A stretch of DNA of 64,000 nucleotides from Nymphaea colorata (GCF_008831285.2 NC_045140.1:12952505-13016504); one strand, 5' to 3'. Positions 22,131 through 34,116 are shown, numbered from the stretch's first letter. Translations and numbers: made by a program. Notes: generated by a model not told the origin, from the letters alone.

Positions 22131-24121
22131 TATTGGCTTGTGAAGTTAAAATTTTATCCAAACTTAATCCACTCAAATATATCCTCGAACAGCCATTTCT
22201 GAATGGAAGGATAGCAAAGTGGCAGGTTTTGCTGATGCAATATGATTTGGAATATGTGTCACAAAAATCAATCAAGGGGCAAGCCATTGCAGACCAATTG
22301 GCAGATTTTCCTCTATATGAAGAAATTAGAACAAATGATGATTTTCCAGATGAGCAAATCCTGACAACTGAACCAGAGCCGATTTGGGAGATGTACTTTG
22401 ATGGATCTAAGAGCACAGCTGGGGCAGGCATTGGGATACTTTTCATTACACCAGAAAGGGAAATGATTCCTTACTCTCTCAAATTGAATTTTTCCTGCAC
22501 GCATAATATGGCAGAGTACGAGGCCCTAATCCAAGGACTCAAAATGTTGCTCAAATTTAAAGTGCAGAGAGTTCGCATTTTTGGAGATTCTCTCTTAGCT
22601 GTCAGTCAGGTCAATGGAGATTGGCAAGTCAAAGATCAAAAATTGATCCCATATCAAGAGTTAGCAGCTTCCCTCTTAAGACAGTTCGAGGAATGTCAAC
22701 TCTTACATGTCAAAAGAGAATTTAACCCAATAGCAAACGGTTTAGCCAGTTTAGGCTCTACCAATGCCTTCAAACCTGGAGAATCTATCAGATCTTTTGA
22801 AGTTGGAAGACTCGAACAACCATCTTTTGTCATACCAGAACAGGTGTTGCAAGCAGAAAGTAGAGAAACACCATGGTATCAGAACATCAAGGATTTTCTC
22901 CAAACTGGAACACTTCCACCAGAAATGTCTCGAAAAGAGCAAAGAGTTTTGAGACACATGTCTTCAAGATATTTCATTCTAGCCGACATCCTATACAGAA
23001 GAGGATTCAGCACAGAATATGCTAGATGTCTCGATGCAAATGAGGCACTAGAAGTCATTCAAGAAGCCCATGAAGGAATTTGTGGGGGACATGTAGGGTA
23101 TCAGACCCTCGTCAAGCAGATAGTCAGAGCAGGGTACTATTGGCCCACAATGCAAAGAGACTGTCACCAATTTGTCAAGAAATGCATCAAATGTCAGTTG
23201 CATGCACCATCAATTCATGCTCCAGCAGCGTACCTTCATTCGGTCAGCTCACCATGGTCATTCTCCATGTGGGCCTTCGACGTAGTCGGTCCAATCAATC
23301 CACCTGCCTCAAATGGACACAGGTATTTTCTTGCAGCTACAGATTACTTCACCAAATGGGTGGAAGCGATAACTTTAAAAACAGTCGAAGGACAACACGT
23401 AGTGTCCTTCATTCATAAAAATCTTTTGTGTAGATTTGGCATCCCGCATGATATCGTTTCTGATAACGGTACTCATTTCAAAAATGAGAAAATGCGCAAT
23501 CTTTGTCACAAACACAAAATACAACATCACTTTTCTGCCCCATATTACCCTCAAGGTAATGGTCAGGCAGAAGCAACCAACAAGATTTTGATTCGTGTCT
23601 TAGAGAGGATAGTTGAAACAGGCCGAGATTGGCACGAGAAAATGCACAATGCACTTTGGGCGTATCGAACCACAATTCGGACACCCACCAATGCTACACC
23701 AGCAGAATTAGTATATGGAACGGAAATTGTCCTTCCATTACATGTCCAAAAACCAGCAATGAAATTTGCTGCTCTCATTGAACTCCCAATTAGCAAATAT
23801 CAAAAAAAGAGACTTGCTCAATTAGACCTCTTAGACGAAAAAAGACTACAAGCGGCAGAGCATGCCGAAGTCTATCGTAAGAGAGTCGCCCGACATTATG
23901 CCAAATCAGTCATTGAAAGAAAATTTCAGGTAAATGATCTTGTTTTAAGATCCATAGTTCCACTCAGGAGTAGACCCAAAGGAAAATGGGCGCCGAACTG
24001 GGAAGGACCATATGTTGTCAAAGAGGTTCTTCCTCACAATTCTTATCGACTGATTGATGCCGATGGGGTTGAAATCCCCGATCCAATTAATGCTTTGCAT
24101 CTCAAAAAATTATATACTTGA
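22097..24121 (+). CDS. pol: pol: archaeal-type RNase H and integrase (intact 674 aa)
   Basis: The longest ORF in the window. Residues 1-72 finish the first RNase H. Residues about 94-225 form a second, archaeal-type RNase H (MYFDGSKSTAGAGIGILF, NMAEYEALIQGLK, FGDSLLAVSQVNGDW), the diagnostic extra domain of the Tat/Ogre group. The integrase zinc-binding HHCC starts at His325 (HEGICGGHVGY ... CIKCQ). The catalytic core has D395 (AFDVVGP), D456 (SDNGTHF) and E492 (GQAEATNK), giving D-x60-D-x35-E, the canonical integrase spacing. The C-terminus ends GPYVVKEVLPHNSYRLID, with no chromodomain seen. The upstream ATG is only where this open frame begins; the natural product is part of the pol polyprotein. 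Confidence 0.93.
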   Translation: MVWMCQKLRHYLLACEVKILSKLNPLKYILEQPFLNGRIAKWQVLLMQYDLEYVSQKSIKGQAIADQLADFPLYEEIRTNDDFPDEQILTTEPEPIWEMYFDGSKSTAGAGIGILFITPEREMIPYSLKLNFSCTHNMAEYEALIQGLKMLLKFKVQRVRIFGDSLLAVSQVNGDWQVKDQKLIPYQELAASLLRQFEECQLLHVKREFNPIANGLASLGSTNAFKPGESIRSFEVGRLEQPSFVIPEQVLQAESRETPWYQNIKDFLQTGTLPPEMSRKEQRVLRHMSSRYFILADILYRRGFSTEYARCLDANEALEVIQEAHEGICGGHVGYQTLVKQIVRAGYYWPTMQRDCHQFVKKCIKCQLHAPSIHAPAAYLHSVSSPWSFSMWAFDVVGPINPPASNGHRYFLAATDYFTKWVEAITLKTVEGQHVVSFIHKNLLCRFGIPHDIVSDNGTHFKNEKMRNLCHKHKIQHHFSAPYYPQGNGQAEATNKILIRVLERIVETGRDWHEKMHNALWAYRTTIRTPTNATPAELVYGTEIVLPLHVQKPAMKFAALIELPISKYQKKRLAQLDLLDEKRLQAAEHAEVYRKRVARHYAKSVIERKFQVNDLVLRSIVPLRSRPKGKWAPNWEGPYVVKEVLPHNSYRLIDADGVEIPDPINALHLKKLYT

Positions 24122-25180
24122 ATTTGCAATTCAAAAAAAAAAAAAATTCAAAATAGTTGTGCTTTGATTAGCACGTTTGTAACAATTTTCAAACCAACTA
24201 AGGGGCACGGTATCCCTTAGGGAAAAGTTTCAAAAATGCATCAAAATTTTCAAACTCAACCCATGTCTTGAGGACAATTGCAAGGGCATCGTCTTGAAAA
24301 AGGCAAGAAATTTCACAGACATTGAGGGACTAATGTATAGTAATTAATGTTGGTCCCGACAATCGGCATTTGTAAAGGTCTAGCATGAGATGCCATAAGA
24401 AAAATCTTGTCACCTAAAAGACCTTGGCAAGATGCTAGAAAAAGCTATCAAGCGAAATGAGTTGAGCAATGAGCTCGGGGTGAGTGTAGTTGTTCCTCTG
24501 GTTCAAAGCTCAGCAGGCGCGGGTGGGCATATGACCTATGCTTACGCCGTGAAGCTAAAAAGCAATCCATGAACATTTTACTTATATTAAGTCTCCTAAA
24601 GCCTTCTGAATTCGAGCAAGTAAGCCTGGGGAGTGTTTTACATTTGGTACCCTGAGGCCAACTGGTCTAGGAGTTACCGGCCCAAAGCTTGTTACAAGGG
24701 TTCAGAAGAAAGCCCGATAGACTTGATATTACACAAAGCAAACTACACAAAACCGCCAAAGCGGTGGAACTCCGTAGTAGCTTTTGGGGTGGTGAGGAAT
24801 TTCTCCCAAGAGTGAAGGGTGGCTCAAAAAGAAAATCAAAATTCAAAACAAAAGCGAGTATGTGAAAAACTAAGTAAAAGAAGAGAAAAAGCACTTGCCA
24901 ATGGTTTAGAAGGCATCGAGGGCAAATTTCTCAAAGCATCAAATGCAAAAACTTTCACAATTACAAAATTTTTCAACCAACATTAATTCCTCTACAAAGT
25001 CTCCAATGAGATGGAGAAAAATCTTCTTATTTCAGGTCTATGCCTAGCATTTCCCCTCGAGCGAGGATGGTTCAACATCATTTGAAAAATGGATTTTCCA
25101 AACGATTTGCAAAAATTTGGTGCGTGAAGCTTTGCTATTAAGCAAATTATTCAATTTGCTTAACAACAAAGACGGGCATC
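24122..25180 (+). other. 3' untranslated region and polypurine tract area
   Basis: This kilobase between the integrase stop and the 3' LTR contains an A-rich run (24130-24146) and no recognisable ORF. It ends with ACAACAAAGACGGGCATC directly before TGTTAACA, which is purine-rich only in part and is the likely second-strand primer site. A relic Tat-like element shows GCAAAGAGGAGCATT at the same position before its LTR (41611-41625). Confidence 0.6.
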
Positions 25181-28100
25181 TGTTAACACCCCAAATTTTT
25201 CCACATCAAAATTGAAGCAATGTGAAAATTTCACAAAAGAATTGTGAAAATTTGCAATTTCAAAGCCAATTTCGAATCTAAAGAACAATTAGATTCAAAT
25301 CGTGAATTTAACCCGATACATGAATCCCAATGCAGGATTACGAGTCCAAATTCAATTGCAAATGTCATTTGAAATCCAAATCCAATTGCAAAATGCAAAT
25401 TTTGACTTAGATCCAAGAATTGGATCTAATTCAGTCTAAAATGCTACGTGGGACCCTCGTGTGGGCCCCACCTAGCTCGTGTGGTCAAGAGCCCCCCAGG
25501 GGCCATGTCCCCTCCATGTCAAAAAAATAATAAATAAATATTTTCTCTCAAATTAATTGAAGAAGAGTCATTTTCAAGAAGAAATAAAGGAGAAACCTAG
25601 GAAAAGAGAGACATTTATGTTTCTCTCTCTTCTTTAACCAGGTCCTCCTTAAAGAAAAAAATCATTTTCAAGGAAGCAATTACTAGACTGGTCAAACTCA
25701 CCTAACCTACTTAATCCAAGTAGGTTTGACCCGGGTGCAGTCAAATGTGGTGCCAATTCCAGCTAGGTTCGGTCACCATGGGCTCAACACAGTCAAAACG
25801 TAAGTCTGTCTCATGATCCAATTAATGGACGAAAATAGACTTTGACCGAACCAAACCCACTTTGACTAAACTCAGTCAAAGTACAATTTAGCTCAATTAA
25901 GAGCTTTCTTGACCCAAATTTATCAAATTACCTCAAATAAAGTCAAACTACTTGCAAATGAGCTTTGACTTTGGTCAATTGGTCGAAATTGATCAATTTG
26001 GACAATTTTGCCCTTCTGCGGTCAACTTAAGATTAAAAAGCCTAAAATGGTTTATGAAAGGCAAATAAACATTTGAATTTGTCAAATGCATGAATCAAAT
26101 ACCAAATTTAAATTGAATTTCTCAAGTGAAAGTTTGATTCAGTTGAAAACCATTTTCAATCAAGTTTTGGACGAAAATACCCTTTTCGAACCAAATTTGA
26201 TAAAATTTTTAAATTTTATTAAAATTTAAATTTAATTATCATAATTCAATGGCATTTGGAGCTTAGTAACTAGGTTTTAACCTTATAAGCTCGATTTCAA
26301 ACAAAAAATAAATAAATAGTACAAAATAAGGGCAAAACCCTGTGCAAGGGCATTTTCGTCCAAAATTTTGGTCAAAATGGTCACCTAGGTCTGAACCCAA
26401 GTTGACCAAACCTAGCCCAGCCCACCTAGCTCATGGAAATGGGCTGAGAAATGGTCAATTAGAGCCTTTAAAGTCTATTTAACTCATTTTACAAGTCCCC
26501 AAGGTCTTAAGCAAGTTCCCAATGTGAGTTAAGAAGGTGGTTGAACCCACCTCCTCCTCTATATAAACCTCCCCTTGGCCACCAAGGGGGGGGACGAAAT
26601 TTTGGAGCATTCTATCAAATTGCTGCAGCCAAGGAGCTAGGAGGGAGAAGCCAAGGAAGAGAGAAGAGGTTCGTCCAAGCCCCCTTCCCCTTTTTCTCCC
26701 ATTCTCTTCTTCACTTTCTTCTATTCTGCCCATTGATTTTGCTAAGTTAGGGTGCTTAAGTGAACCCTTACTTAGGATTTTCGTGGTGAGAAGCCCTCTT
26801 TACCACTCCAAATTCCAGCAAGCAAGCTATTTCTTATTCTAGCTTTGCTAAGCTTGAATCCACGGTTGGATTCTTGCTTAGGATTGCTTGGGTTAGAAAA
26901 CAAGTGAAGACGAAGGACAAACATCAAGACCGACCGCAAAGTAGGTGATCTTAACTCACTTCTCTTCTACTTTAGCTTATTGTTGATTTATTTTAATTCC
27001 AGCAATTCGTGGGAGGGTTTATTTTCATTTGCTTACGGCTGGGAATGATGTCCAGCTAAGGGAAACCTACGCTTCAATGTACATGTTAATGCATAATGCA
27101 TGCATATGTCGGTTTTTCTTAAATATGAACCCAAGTATCAAATTTTAAAATGGGCCCCAAGGCCACGTCCCTTTCAAAGGAACCAACTTAATACCATTTT
27201 GAACTCCCTACCATGAGAGAATCCCACGGTGAGAGAGTGATTTTGCTACATCACGTATGATGAAAATGCCTACAAGGGATGGATACGTTTTTATGAATGT
27301 GATCCACCCTTGCATGGCGAAATGATGGACGAATAAGCTTGAGTATTGTTTTATTTTCTTTCTTATTCACAGTCATTTTGATTCATGTCTTTCAATTTAA
27401 TTAATCAAGGGTAGTAGGGAAGATTTAAAACAAGTTCTCAATCTTCCTACATAAAAGAACCCAGCCATGAATCATCATGATTCATGAGTCATGCGGTCCC
27501 GTGATAAAATTTCATTTTGAAAAGTAAGGTACGTATATGTATACATTGTTATATATGTACATATATGTATCTGATTTCTTGTCAAAAATTACATTTCTCC
27601 CTTAAAATCAGGTTGGAACATGTTTCCAAACCGGTCTTTAAGGAAATGGGCCATTTTTATTGATTTTTCTAGTGCAAGATTATAAATTATTTTCATTTCA
27701 TTTTTACTTAATTTCAGCAAACCCATACGTAAGATGTATGTATGTTGTTGAAATCAGACCATGTTTCATAGGAATTGGTTTAAGAATATCAAAATTTACA
27801 TATTTGAAATACCAACCATCCTAGAATCATCCAAAGGAGTTGATGATTTCATTACTACGAAATCTGGAATTTGAATAGATTTGAAAAACTCATTGTTTCT
27901 ATCTAAGAAACAAGTCCTTATTGGAATCAATGTCCACAATTTTCAGCAATTTAAATCAACACAAGGTCTGATTTTTAGCTATTTTGAGACAAAAGTGGAC
28001 GTCATCCATGTCTCCCATCCATTTCAAAGATTGAACTTGACATAATTTATATATTTTCATCATTTTGATAATTTTATGTCAAGCCTCAAGCTTATGGACT

Positions 28101-29001
28101 ACATCTCTAATTCATGTGCTTAATCATATAATGAGCACATATAGAGAAAGTCCTACATTTTAATCAATCTTCATGTATAGATTGTATGACGTGCAATACG
28201 GACTTTGAGAGATTATGAGGGAGTGAAGAATGTATGTTTCATATGAATGAATCTTGATGGATTATGAGAGAGAGAAGAATGAATGTTCCATATAGTTTCC
28301 ATTCTCGTTTCATGCATTCACTTTCACTCAAAATCAATGGCACCATATGCACATTCTCAAGAAATTAAGTGATTCAAATTTAAGTTGCAAAAAGTGACCA
28401 AGTCATATTGCAATGAGAATTTGTAAACTTCACTTAACTTCAAAAGAAAACACAAGCAATGCATTCATAATCTTTTGGCCAAAGTGCATTTGAAAAACAA
28501 CATGTTTTCTAACAATTTGGAACCTATGTTCTTTCAAAAGAATGAATTCTACAAATCACATGATTTGACAAAAGAAGAGTTCAAAATCAATTTTTATCAT
28601 AAGATGATCATCATCATCTAGAGTTCACAACAAAGAACTCAATTCCAAATCTTCAAAAATCCTCAAGAATTATGTGTTTCAAATAACACCAAAACAAAGG
28701 TTTTTAAACCAACTTGAAAACCCCCAATATTCAAATTCATTTATTCAAAAAAATGAATTTCGGTTCTTGAATCCAAAACCTCAATGCATAAGCATATAGG
28801 ACTTACATCAATAACTCGTATATGATCCAAATGATCCTTAGTCCTTGGTCTAATTACCCCTGTTAAAGGCGGCATGAACGGTTGGACCTCATACCGACGA
28901 GCGGATCCCTTTCTCTTGAAAATTTTCTCAAAACCCCAATTTTAAAAGAATTTTGCTGACTCGCATTTCGACCTTCTTGAAAAAGGAGTGGGGTGCGAAC
29001 A
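25181..29001 (+). repeat. 3' LTR of the Ogre/Tat-like element (3821 bp)
   Basis: Starts TGTTAACACCCC, ends GGGTGCGAACA, and aligns with 8563-12379 at about 99% by hand count. Distinctive differences include a CTTA tandem insertion near 26769 and loss of the G-box (CCCTCGTG for CCCACGTG). The TATA box is conserved at 26560-26567 and the near-palindrome at 27466-27486. Confidence 0.95.
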
Positions 29002-29006
29002 CAGTT
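29002..29006. repeat. Right target-site duplication CAGTT
   Basis: Identical to 8558-8562, immediately after the LTR end GCGAACA. Confidence 0.92.
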
Positions 29007-30489
29007 ACATGTTGTCCTAAGAATATTATGTCCTAAAAAATGTGTGATGCCCCCAAACATTAGACAGAAAACCAGGAAGGACACAACGTTCTTATGTCCT
29101 TCTAGAATGCAAAAATGCTTTCTTACCTGATGAAATGGCCCTACCCTTGAATGCAAGGGGAGTTCATTTTATTCCAAAGCCTCTAGTCCTCGAGATCCAA
29201 AGTTTCTCTAACGGTCTCGCTCACTCTCTCTTGTTGTAGGTGTTGTGCTCTCTCTCTCTCTCTCTCTCCTCTATCTCATCCTTGTTGGTCTGATGCAAAA
29301 AGCATTATGTATCTTCTTCTTCTTCTCCTTCCTCTTCATTATCTCCCTTCATTCACAATTCTTCATCTTCTTCATTCTGTGTGACTGTGTTTCTCTTCCT
29401 CTTCCTCTCCCTCTTCCTCTTTTTCATTCACCCTTCCTCCTTTTCTTTTTCTTCATCACTTTTATTATTTCCTCCTTCTTTATTGTCAATGGTAAAAGCT
29501 TATCATTATTCAATAAAATCAACAATCTCACCTGCTCAATCTACAAGAGAGAAGAGTCTTCCCTACTCTGTAAGCGAATGATAAACCGAAATAGAACAAG
29601 AAACAAAATGGGAAAAAATTAATTAAATAAATAAATAAAAATACAAAATGGATCAAAAGTTTTTGAGTGTTAGTGTTGTCCTGCCATGCTAGCATAACAA
29701 CAGCCTTGTGGGTTGCCAACTGTCGTCAAAAATGATTGGAGGTGACTGCTACAATCTATGTAAGTTGCAGCCCTATAAACAAGACAAAAGAGAGAAGAAA
29801 ATGTCACTATCCTAACTGGACATGTTTGTTGTGGCATCATGGTCATAATGAGTGGTAGTTAATGTTTCCTTTAAAGTTGAATTATAGGTTGTTTCAGAAA
29901 GTGGGTTGTTTCACATTAATAGCAACAAGTTATTCCTGTAAGTGGTTCTGCCATGATTCCGTGTTTAGGGCTTCCACTTCTTCTAGAGGAGTATAAAGCT
30001 CATCATTGCGATTGGAATTGATATCTTTTTATCCCAACTCTTTTCTCAATTCTTCTGTCTTCCTCCTGCTCTCCTCTCTTCCTCAAGTTATTCTAATTCT
30101 AACAACCAGACTCTTACAGAAAATAAATTATACATGATAACCATAAGAATAATCATAATAAAAGAAGGGAACTATCGCCTGGGTTCAACTGGTGCCTCGT
30201 GCTGCTGCTGTAGCGCAAGTGGCCGGAGCCACATGTGGCCGGTGATGGCCATATGGAATATTCAACCTTGAAGGGGAAAAAAGGGGAAAGAACGAGGATT
30301 TTGGACAATGGTGGGTTTATGTTTACACCCAATTTAGAAAAATTTCAAAATTGACCCAAGATTTTGCTGAAATGTCAAAAACATTCTTAAAAATTTTAGG
30401 TCTTTATTTCAACCTCATTTTTAATACTTTATTTGCATAAAAAGTTTTTAATATTTGGTTTGCAATATTTGTGAGAGAGACAACTGATA
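29007..30489. other. Non-coding, with pyrimidine-rich microsatellites
   Basis: No supported gene. It holds repeated GTCC(T/A)-containing words at 29013-29100, a (CT)n run at about 29250-29270, and a long TTC/CTT-rich stretch at 29310-29480. The open frames over that stretch encode only low-complexity Leu/Phe/Ser. The left end may be the other half of the sequence into which the Ogre-like element inserted. Confidence 0.5.
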
Positions 30490-31096
30490 AAATTAGAATT
30501 CATAGCAAAATTTGAAAACAAAAAGTCCCTTAGGTACAAGAACAAACCGCAAAAACAAAAATAAAAGATGAAATATATAAGATAACCGCACAGTAAAACG
30601 AAATAAGAGAGGTGGGGAGAGAGTTGATAGATGGAAAAACACAGTCACCCAGCCACAGACGGAGGACGGTGCCGTAGCCATACAACAAAATGGACATCCC
30701 CTGCACAAGACGAGCCACAGAATCCGGCAATGAAAAGGTGCCCCTGAAGACCCTATTGTTGCGCTCCTCTCAAACGCGCCACTAAGAGGAAATGAGCCAC
30801 AACCTCCAGACATGCCCTCAGCAAACAAGCAGGTGGGAGGAAGGAGAAAATAAGACGAACGAAGGGTAGGTCTGGAAGGCTGCTAACAAGAGAAGGTCAT
30901 ACAGAGGCAAGAACACGAAGAAATGGAAAGAAGTAAAAAGGTGGACCTGTGACTCAACCACAATGAGACAGAAGAGACATTGGTTAGCTAAACTAGTGTC
31001 AAGGTGCTATAAATGGTCAAAAGTGTTGATGTAGCCAGCAAGAAGAAGCTAGACAAAAGTAATAACACGAGGGAAAGGACCAGGGGAACAAAAAGA

Positions 31097-32200
31097 TCAG
31101 GGTGGGAGCGATGCAACGGAAGAACCAAATGAGGTGAGGTAGCAAGAAGAAAAAGTGAATCCCTGAGAATGTGAAAGAGGCCAAGATGGGGGTGTAAATG
31201 AAAAGAGATGAGCAAGACGAAGGAAAAATGGAAGGGCAGAAAGCAGGTCGCACCAAAAGTGGGAGGGAGAGGTGTGAGAAATAGAACTATTCCAAATATT
31301 AGGGGAAGACAGGTCAAACTTGGAACAAATGAACAGGGTGATGAAAAAATGGTCAGTTGTCAAACGCCACCACCAAGAATACAGAGATGACTCACATGCC
31401 CCACTAAGGTTGGTAACCTCAGCACCCTCAAGAAGACGCGGAAGGACAACCATATTTCAATGCGCAAGACAATCTGAAGGTCGATCACCATCCCACATAA
31501 AATTACGAATGATCCTATCAAACATACTCAAAATAGCCACAGGAGGTCGAAAGACCACCAGAGCATGGAAGGGGACAGACGGAAGACAATTTTTAGCAAG
31601 AGTAATACGACCAGGGAGAGAAAGCAGTTTTTCCTGCCAACACTGAAGACGATCCACAAGCTTTTGCTCCACTCCATTCCAAAATGAAGGCAGTGTAATC
31701 TTAAGACCTAAGTAGTCTATGGGCAGGTCAACAGTCTCACACCCAAAACAAACTTCCGCAACAAGCACCGTTGCTAGATCCGCGTGAATGAGAGAAATGT
31801 GACATTTAAAGGAATTAATAGAAAGATCTGAGATGAGCTCAAAAACCTGAAAGATGAACCAAGTTCTCACAATCTGTTGGTAGAAAGCAGTAGCAAACAG
31901 GAGAAAGTCATCAACATACTGAAGGGTAGAGAATGCCTGTAAGTGGGGAAGTGAATGTGGCGTAAGAAAATAACACAGAAAAACACTCGACAACTAAGTT
32001 GAAAAGTAAAGGCGATAACAGACAACCCTGACGGAGGTCGCGACCGAGACAGAAGAAATCACCACACACTCCATTGAAAGATAACACAAGTTGGGCCCTA
32101 GTAACAAGCGAAAAGATTCATTGCTGAAACGACGGATTAAAAGCAAGGCGGGTGAGGAGGTCAGAGAAAGAAAGAGAAAGCGCATTCAAGAAAGAGAAAA
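31097..32200 (-). pseudogene. LINE-C reverse transcriptase remnant
   Basis: The minus strand reads GRDLRQGCLLSPLLF (near 32035), then QYVDDFLLFATAF (YVDD catalytic box) in the open segment 31993-31457. PIDYLGLKITLPSFWNGVE, LLSLPGRITLAKN and IIRNFMWDGD follow, and then EGAEVTNLSGAC. These are RT motif B, C and thumb landmarks of L1-type elements in the right order. A frameshift lies between RQG and YVDD, and the N-terminal RT is missing. Degenerate C-terminal sequence (EERNNRVFRG-type block) continues to about 30490. Confidence 0.82.
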
Positions 32201-32352
32201 CCAAAGCATGTGTCAAAGGTATTGGTCTATTGGTTTGACTAAATGCTAAACAAGATAGGTTGAGCGTATTTTATATGCTTGGACAAAATTACAACCCGTC
32301 CACGTAGACAAAAACTTATTATCCTTATAACACATGGCTTAAGGACATATGT

Positions 32353-32808
32353 TCAAAGAATACTTAGTTCTTGCAACCAAACGGTATCTTTGTTTACTCC
32401 TCCCAAAACACAAGCTATAGCAGTGAACTTGTACCGCTTCTTCATCTCTACAAGGTCATCTTCAGGGATGATAACTGGAGGCTGCGCATTTGCTGTTCGA
32501 ACTTCCAAATCTTCCTGTTCCCCATCAGTGTCCATCTCATCCCTCCCGATCATGGCGGCCCAGGATTTTAGGGTGGAAGGTTGAGGCCTTATTCTGTCAT
32601 CTGGATGATCTATGGATCTGTTTTCATCAAGTAGCCGGTCTTTCTTTTCTTCCGTGGAAGGCGATACTACTCTCGATCGAGCAGCCTCGTGCCGCTGGGA
32701 ACGCCAGACGCCGTCCTCCGTCTCCATCCCTGGCCGCTCGCGTTCCATCGTCATTCCCACCATGCTCCATTGCTGTGAATGAGTGATCCTCCAGCGGTCA
32801 CCAGACAC
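32353..32808 (-). pseudogene. LINE-C ORF1 N-terminal fragment
   Basis: An open 151-codon segment, rich in charged residues at the N-terminus, followed by STLKSWAAMIGRDE and IIPEDDLVEMKKRYKFTAIA. The latter resembles the stretch just before and into DUF4283 of plant LINE ORF1 (I-x-x-D-D-L-x-x-x-K-x-x-x-x-x-x-L-V-G). It lacks the rest of that domain and any zinc knuckle. It could instead be a chance open frame; the link to LINE rests on the pattern and on the RT that follows in the same orientation. Confidence 0.55.
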
Positions 32809-34116
32809 CAGGGGCCAACGAAATTGGGGGAGAAACCCTTGCCTGTATGGTTCGTGAGAACTCTAGGAGAGGTTCATTCACTAGTAATTGTATTTTTACC
32901 TGAGAGTGCAAGATGCACAGTTTGACAAATCTAAACATGAGAGGGTGATCTGGCTTCTCATTCACATCTGACTTGGAAAAAAGAGTGCCTTGTAGCCGGA
33001 TGTGGGCCTCACAACCGATTCAAGTGAATTCCTACAACTGATTCTCTCTTCCAAGCTTGATTGGTAAAGCACCAGTCTAGCTTGCAAAAATTTTGTTATT
33101 GCCATTGTCTCGTGTTAGTGACTCTGCTCACACAATCTGCCACCTCCTTCAGCCCACTAGCCACAAATATAATGAATCAGCAAAAATTAATAGTGCACGT
33201 CCCAACATTAAGGGCTCTACCTGTCAGCATCTTTCATGGCAGTAAAGTCCCCAAGATAAGGGTTTCCATGTCATGTCTGTTTATCACGCTTCCTAACTCA
33301 GTTAATTCACTTTTCCACAACTTATAAATAGAACCCAATCATTCTCACCAGCTCCTTGCTTCCTTTAATTAAAAAAAACAAAAAAAAATCTCCACAATCC
33401 ACCATCTAGAAGCCGACCAGCCTTCCAGGACTTGAATATCAGACCATCATTTTAACAATATATTACCAACAAAATTTGGCTAATACCCAGAAATTCAGAA
33501 ATATGAGGCCTAATTTTGAGTCTATTTTAAATGTAGGCCCTTACACACGCAAAAAAGCAGACAAAGTACAAGTTGGTAATACTTTTCCTCTGCTCTAAAG
33601 AGGAAATGAAATCACAATTTTAACTTGAAAGGAAACTGCAAAATTTGAAAAACAAAGAAGAACATGTTGGCATTTTTCTTAACTGTTCCCAATGTGGAGC
33701 AAAGGAATTAGAGACAAGATGTCCAAGAAGTGGGCCTCTGTTCCCAAACAATATAAAAAATGTTGTCATTATTCACGCAAATTGGCAATATAAATTTGAT
33801 ATATTTCAATATGTCAGTGACATAGGTCGTATGCATCGTCTTTCTTCTGTAAAAGGGCGGATGAGATTCTTTTGCTTTTCTCGTTGTGGGCAAAGCGGCA
33901 TCTCACTGTTTGAATATCAACGCCAACTAACAAGCAATTATTGAAGGCCACATGTGTTTAAAAAATGCTACAATTCAAACGATCGTGTATATATATATAT
34001 ATATAAAGGCTTATGTTACTACCAATGTCATAGATATTGCTGAATATATCCGGCGGCCTGGCAGTTTCTTCCAATTTTAAATGAACAAGTGGCTTTAAAA
34101 TCTTGTATTTGATCTT
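32809..34116. other. Non-coding stretch, no gene seen
   Basis: Contains a TA run at about 33988-34005 and several AT-rich tracts. A 99-codon open frame (33645-33944) has no recognisable domain. Confidence 0.45.

Larger units (their letters stand above)
8563..29001 (+). mobile_element. Ogre/Tat-like Ty3/gypsy LTR retrotransposon with PMD ORF
   Basis: Both LTRs start TGTTAACA and end TGCGAACA, and the element is flanked by perfect CAGTT duplications. Order is 5' LTR, PBS-like site, leader, PMD ORF, gag-protease, putative intron, RT, RNase H, archaeal RNase H, integrase, 3' LTR. Two RNase H domains and an extra ORF before gag place it with the Tat/Ogre group. The 20.4-kb span is inflated by a 100-N gap and an apparent 3.3-kb duplicate; without these it is about 17.0 kb. 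A hand count of roughly 40 differences (37 or so substitutions) between the LTRs gives about 99% identity, so the insertion is recent. gag and RT frames are interrupted in this assembly, at least partly by consensus errors because the two copies break at different places. Confidence 0.95.
30490..32808 (-). mobile_element. Internally deleted LINE (LINE-C)
   Basis: A third minus-strand L1-type element. It begins with an open 151-codon ORF1 N-terminal segment (32808-32353), then passes within about 150-350 bases to the middle of the RT domain, so ORF1 C-terminus, endonuclease and RT N-terminus are missing. RT palm/thumb and C-terminal parts follow down to about 30490. It is distinct from the two LINEs at the left of the window by sequence. 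Confidence 0.78.

Noticed and set aside
29245-29622. 125-codon ORF rich in Leu, Phe and Ser
   Set aside because: Encoded by CT/TTC microsatellite-like sequence; low complexity in all frames.
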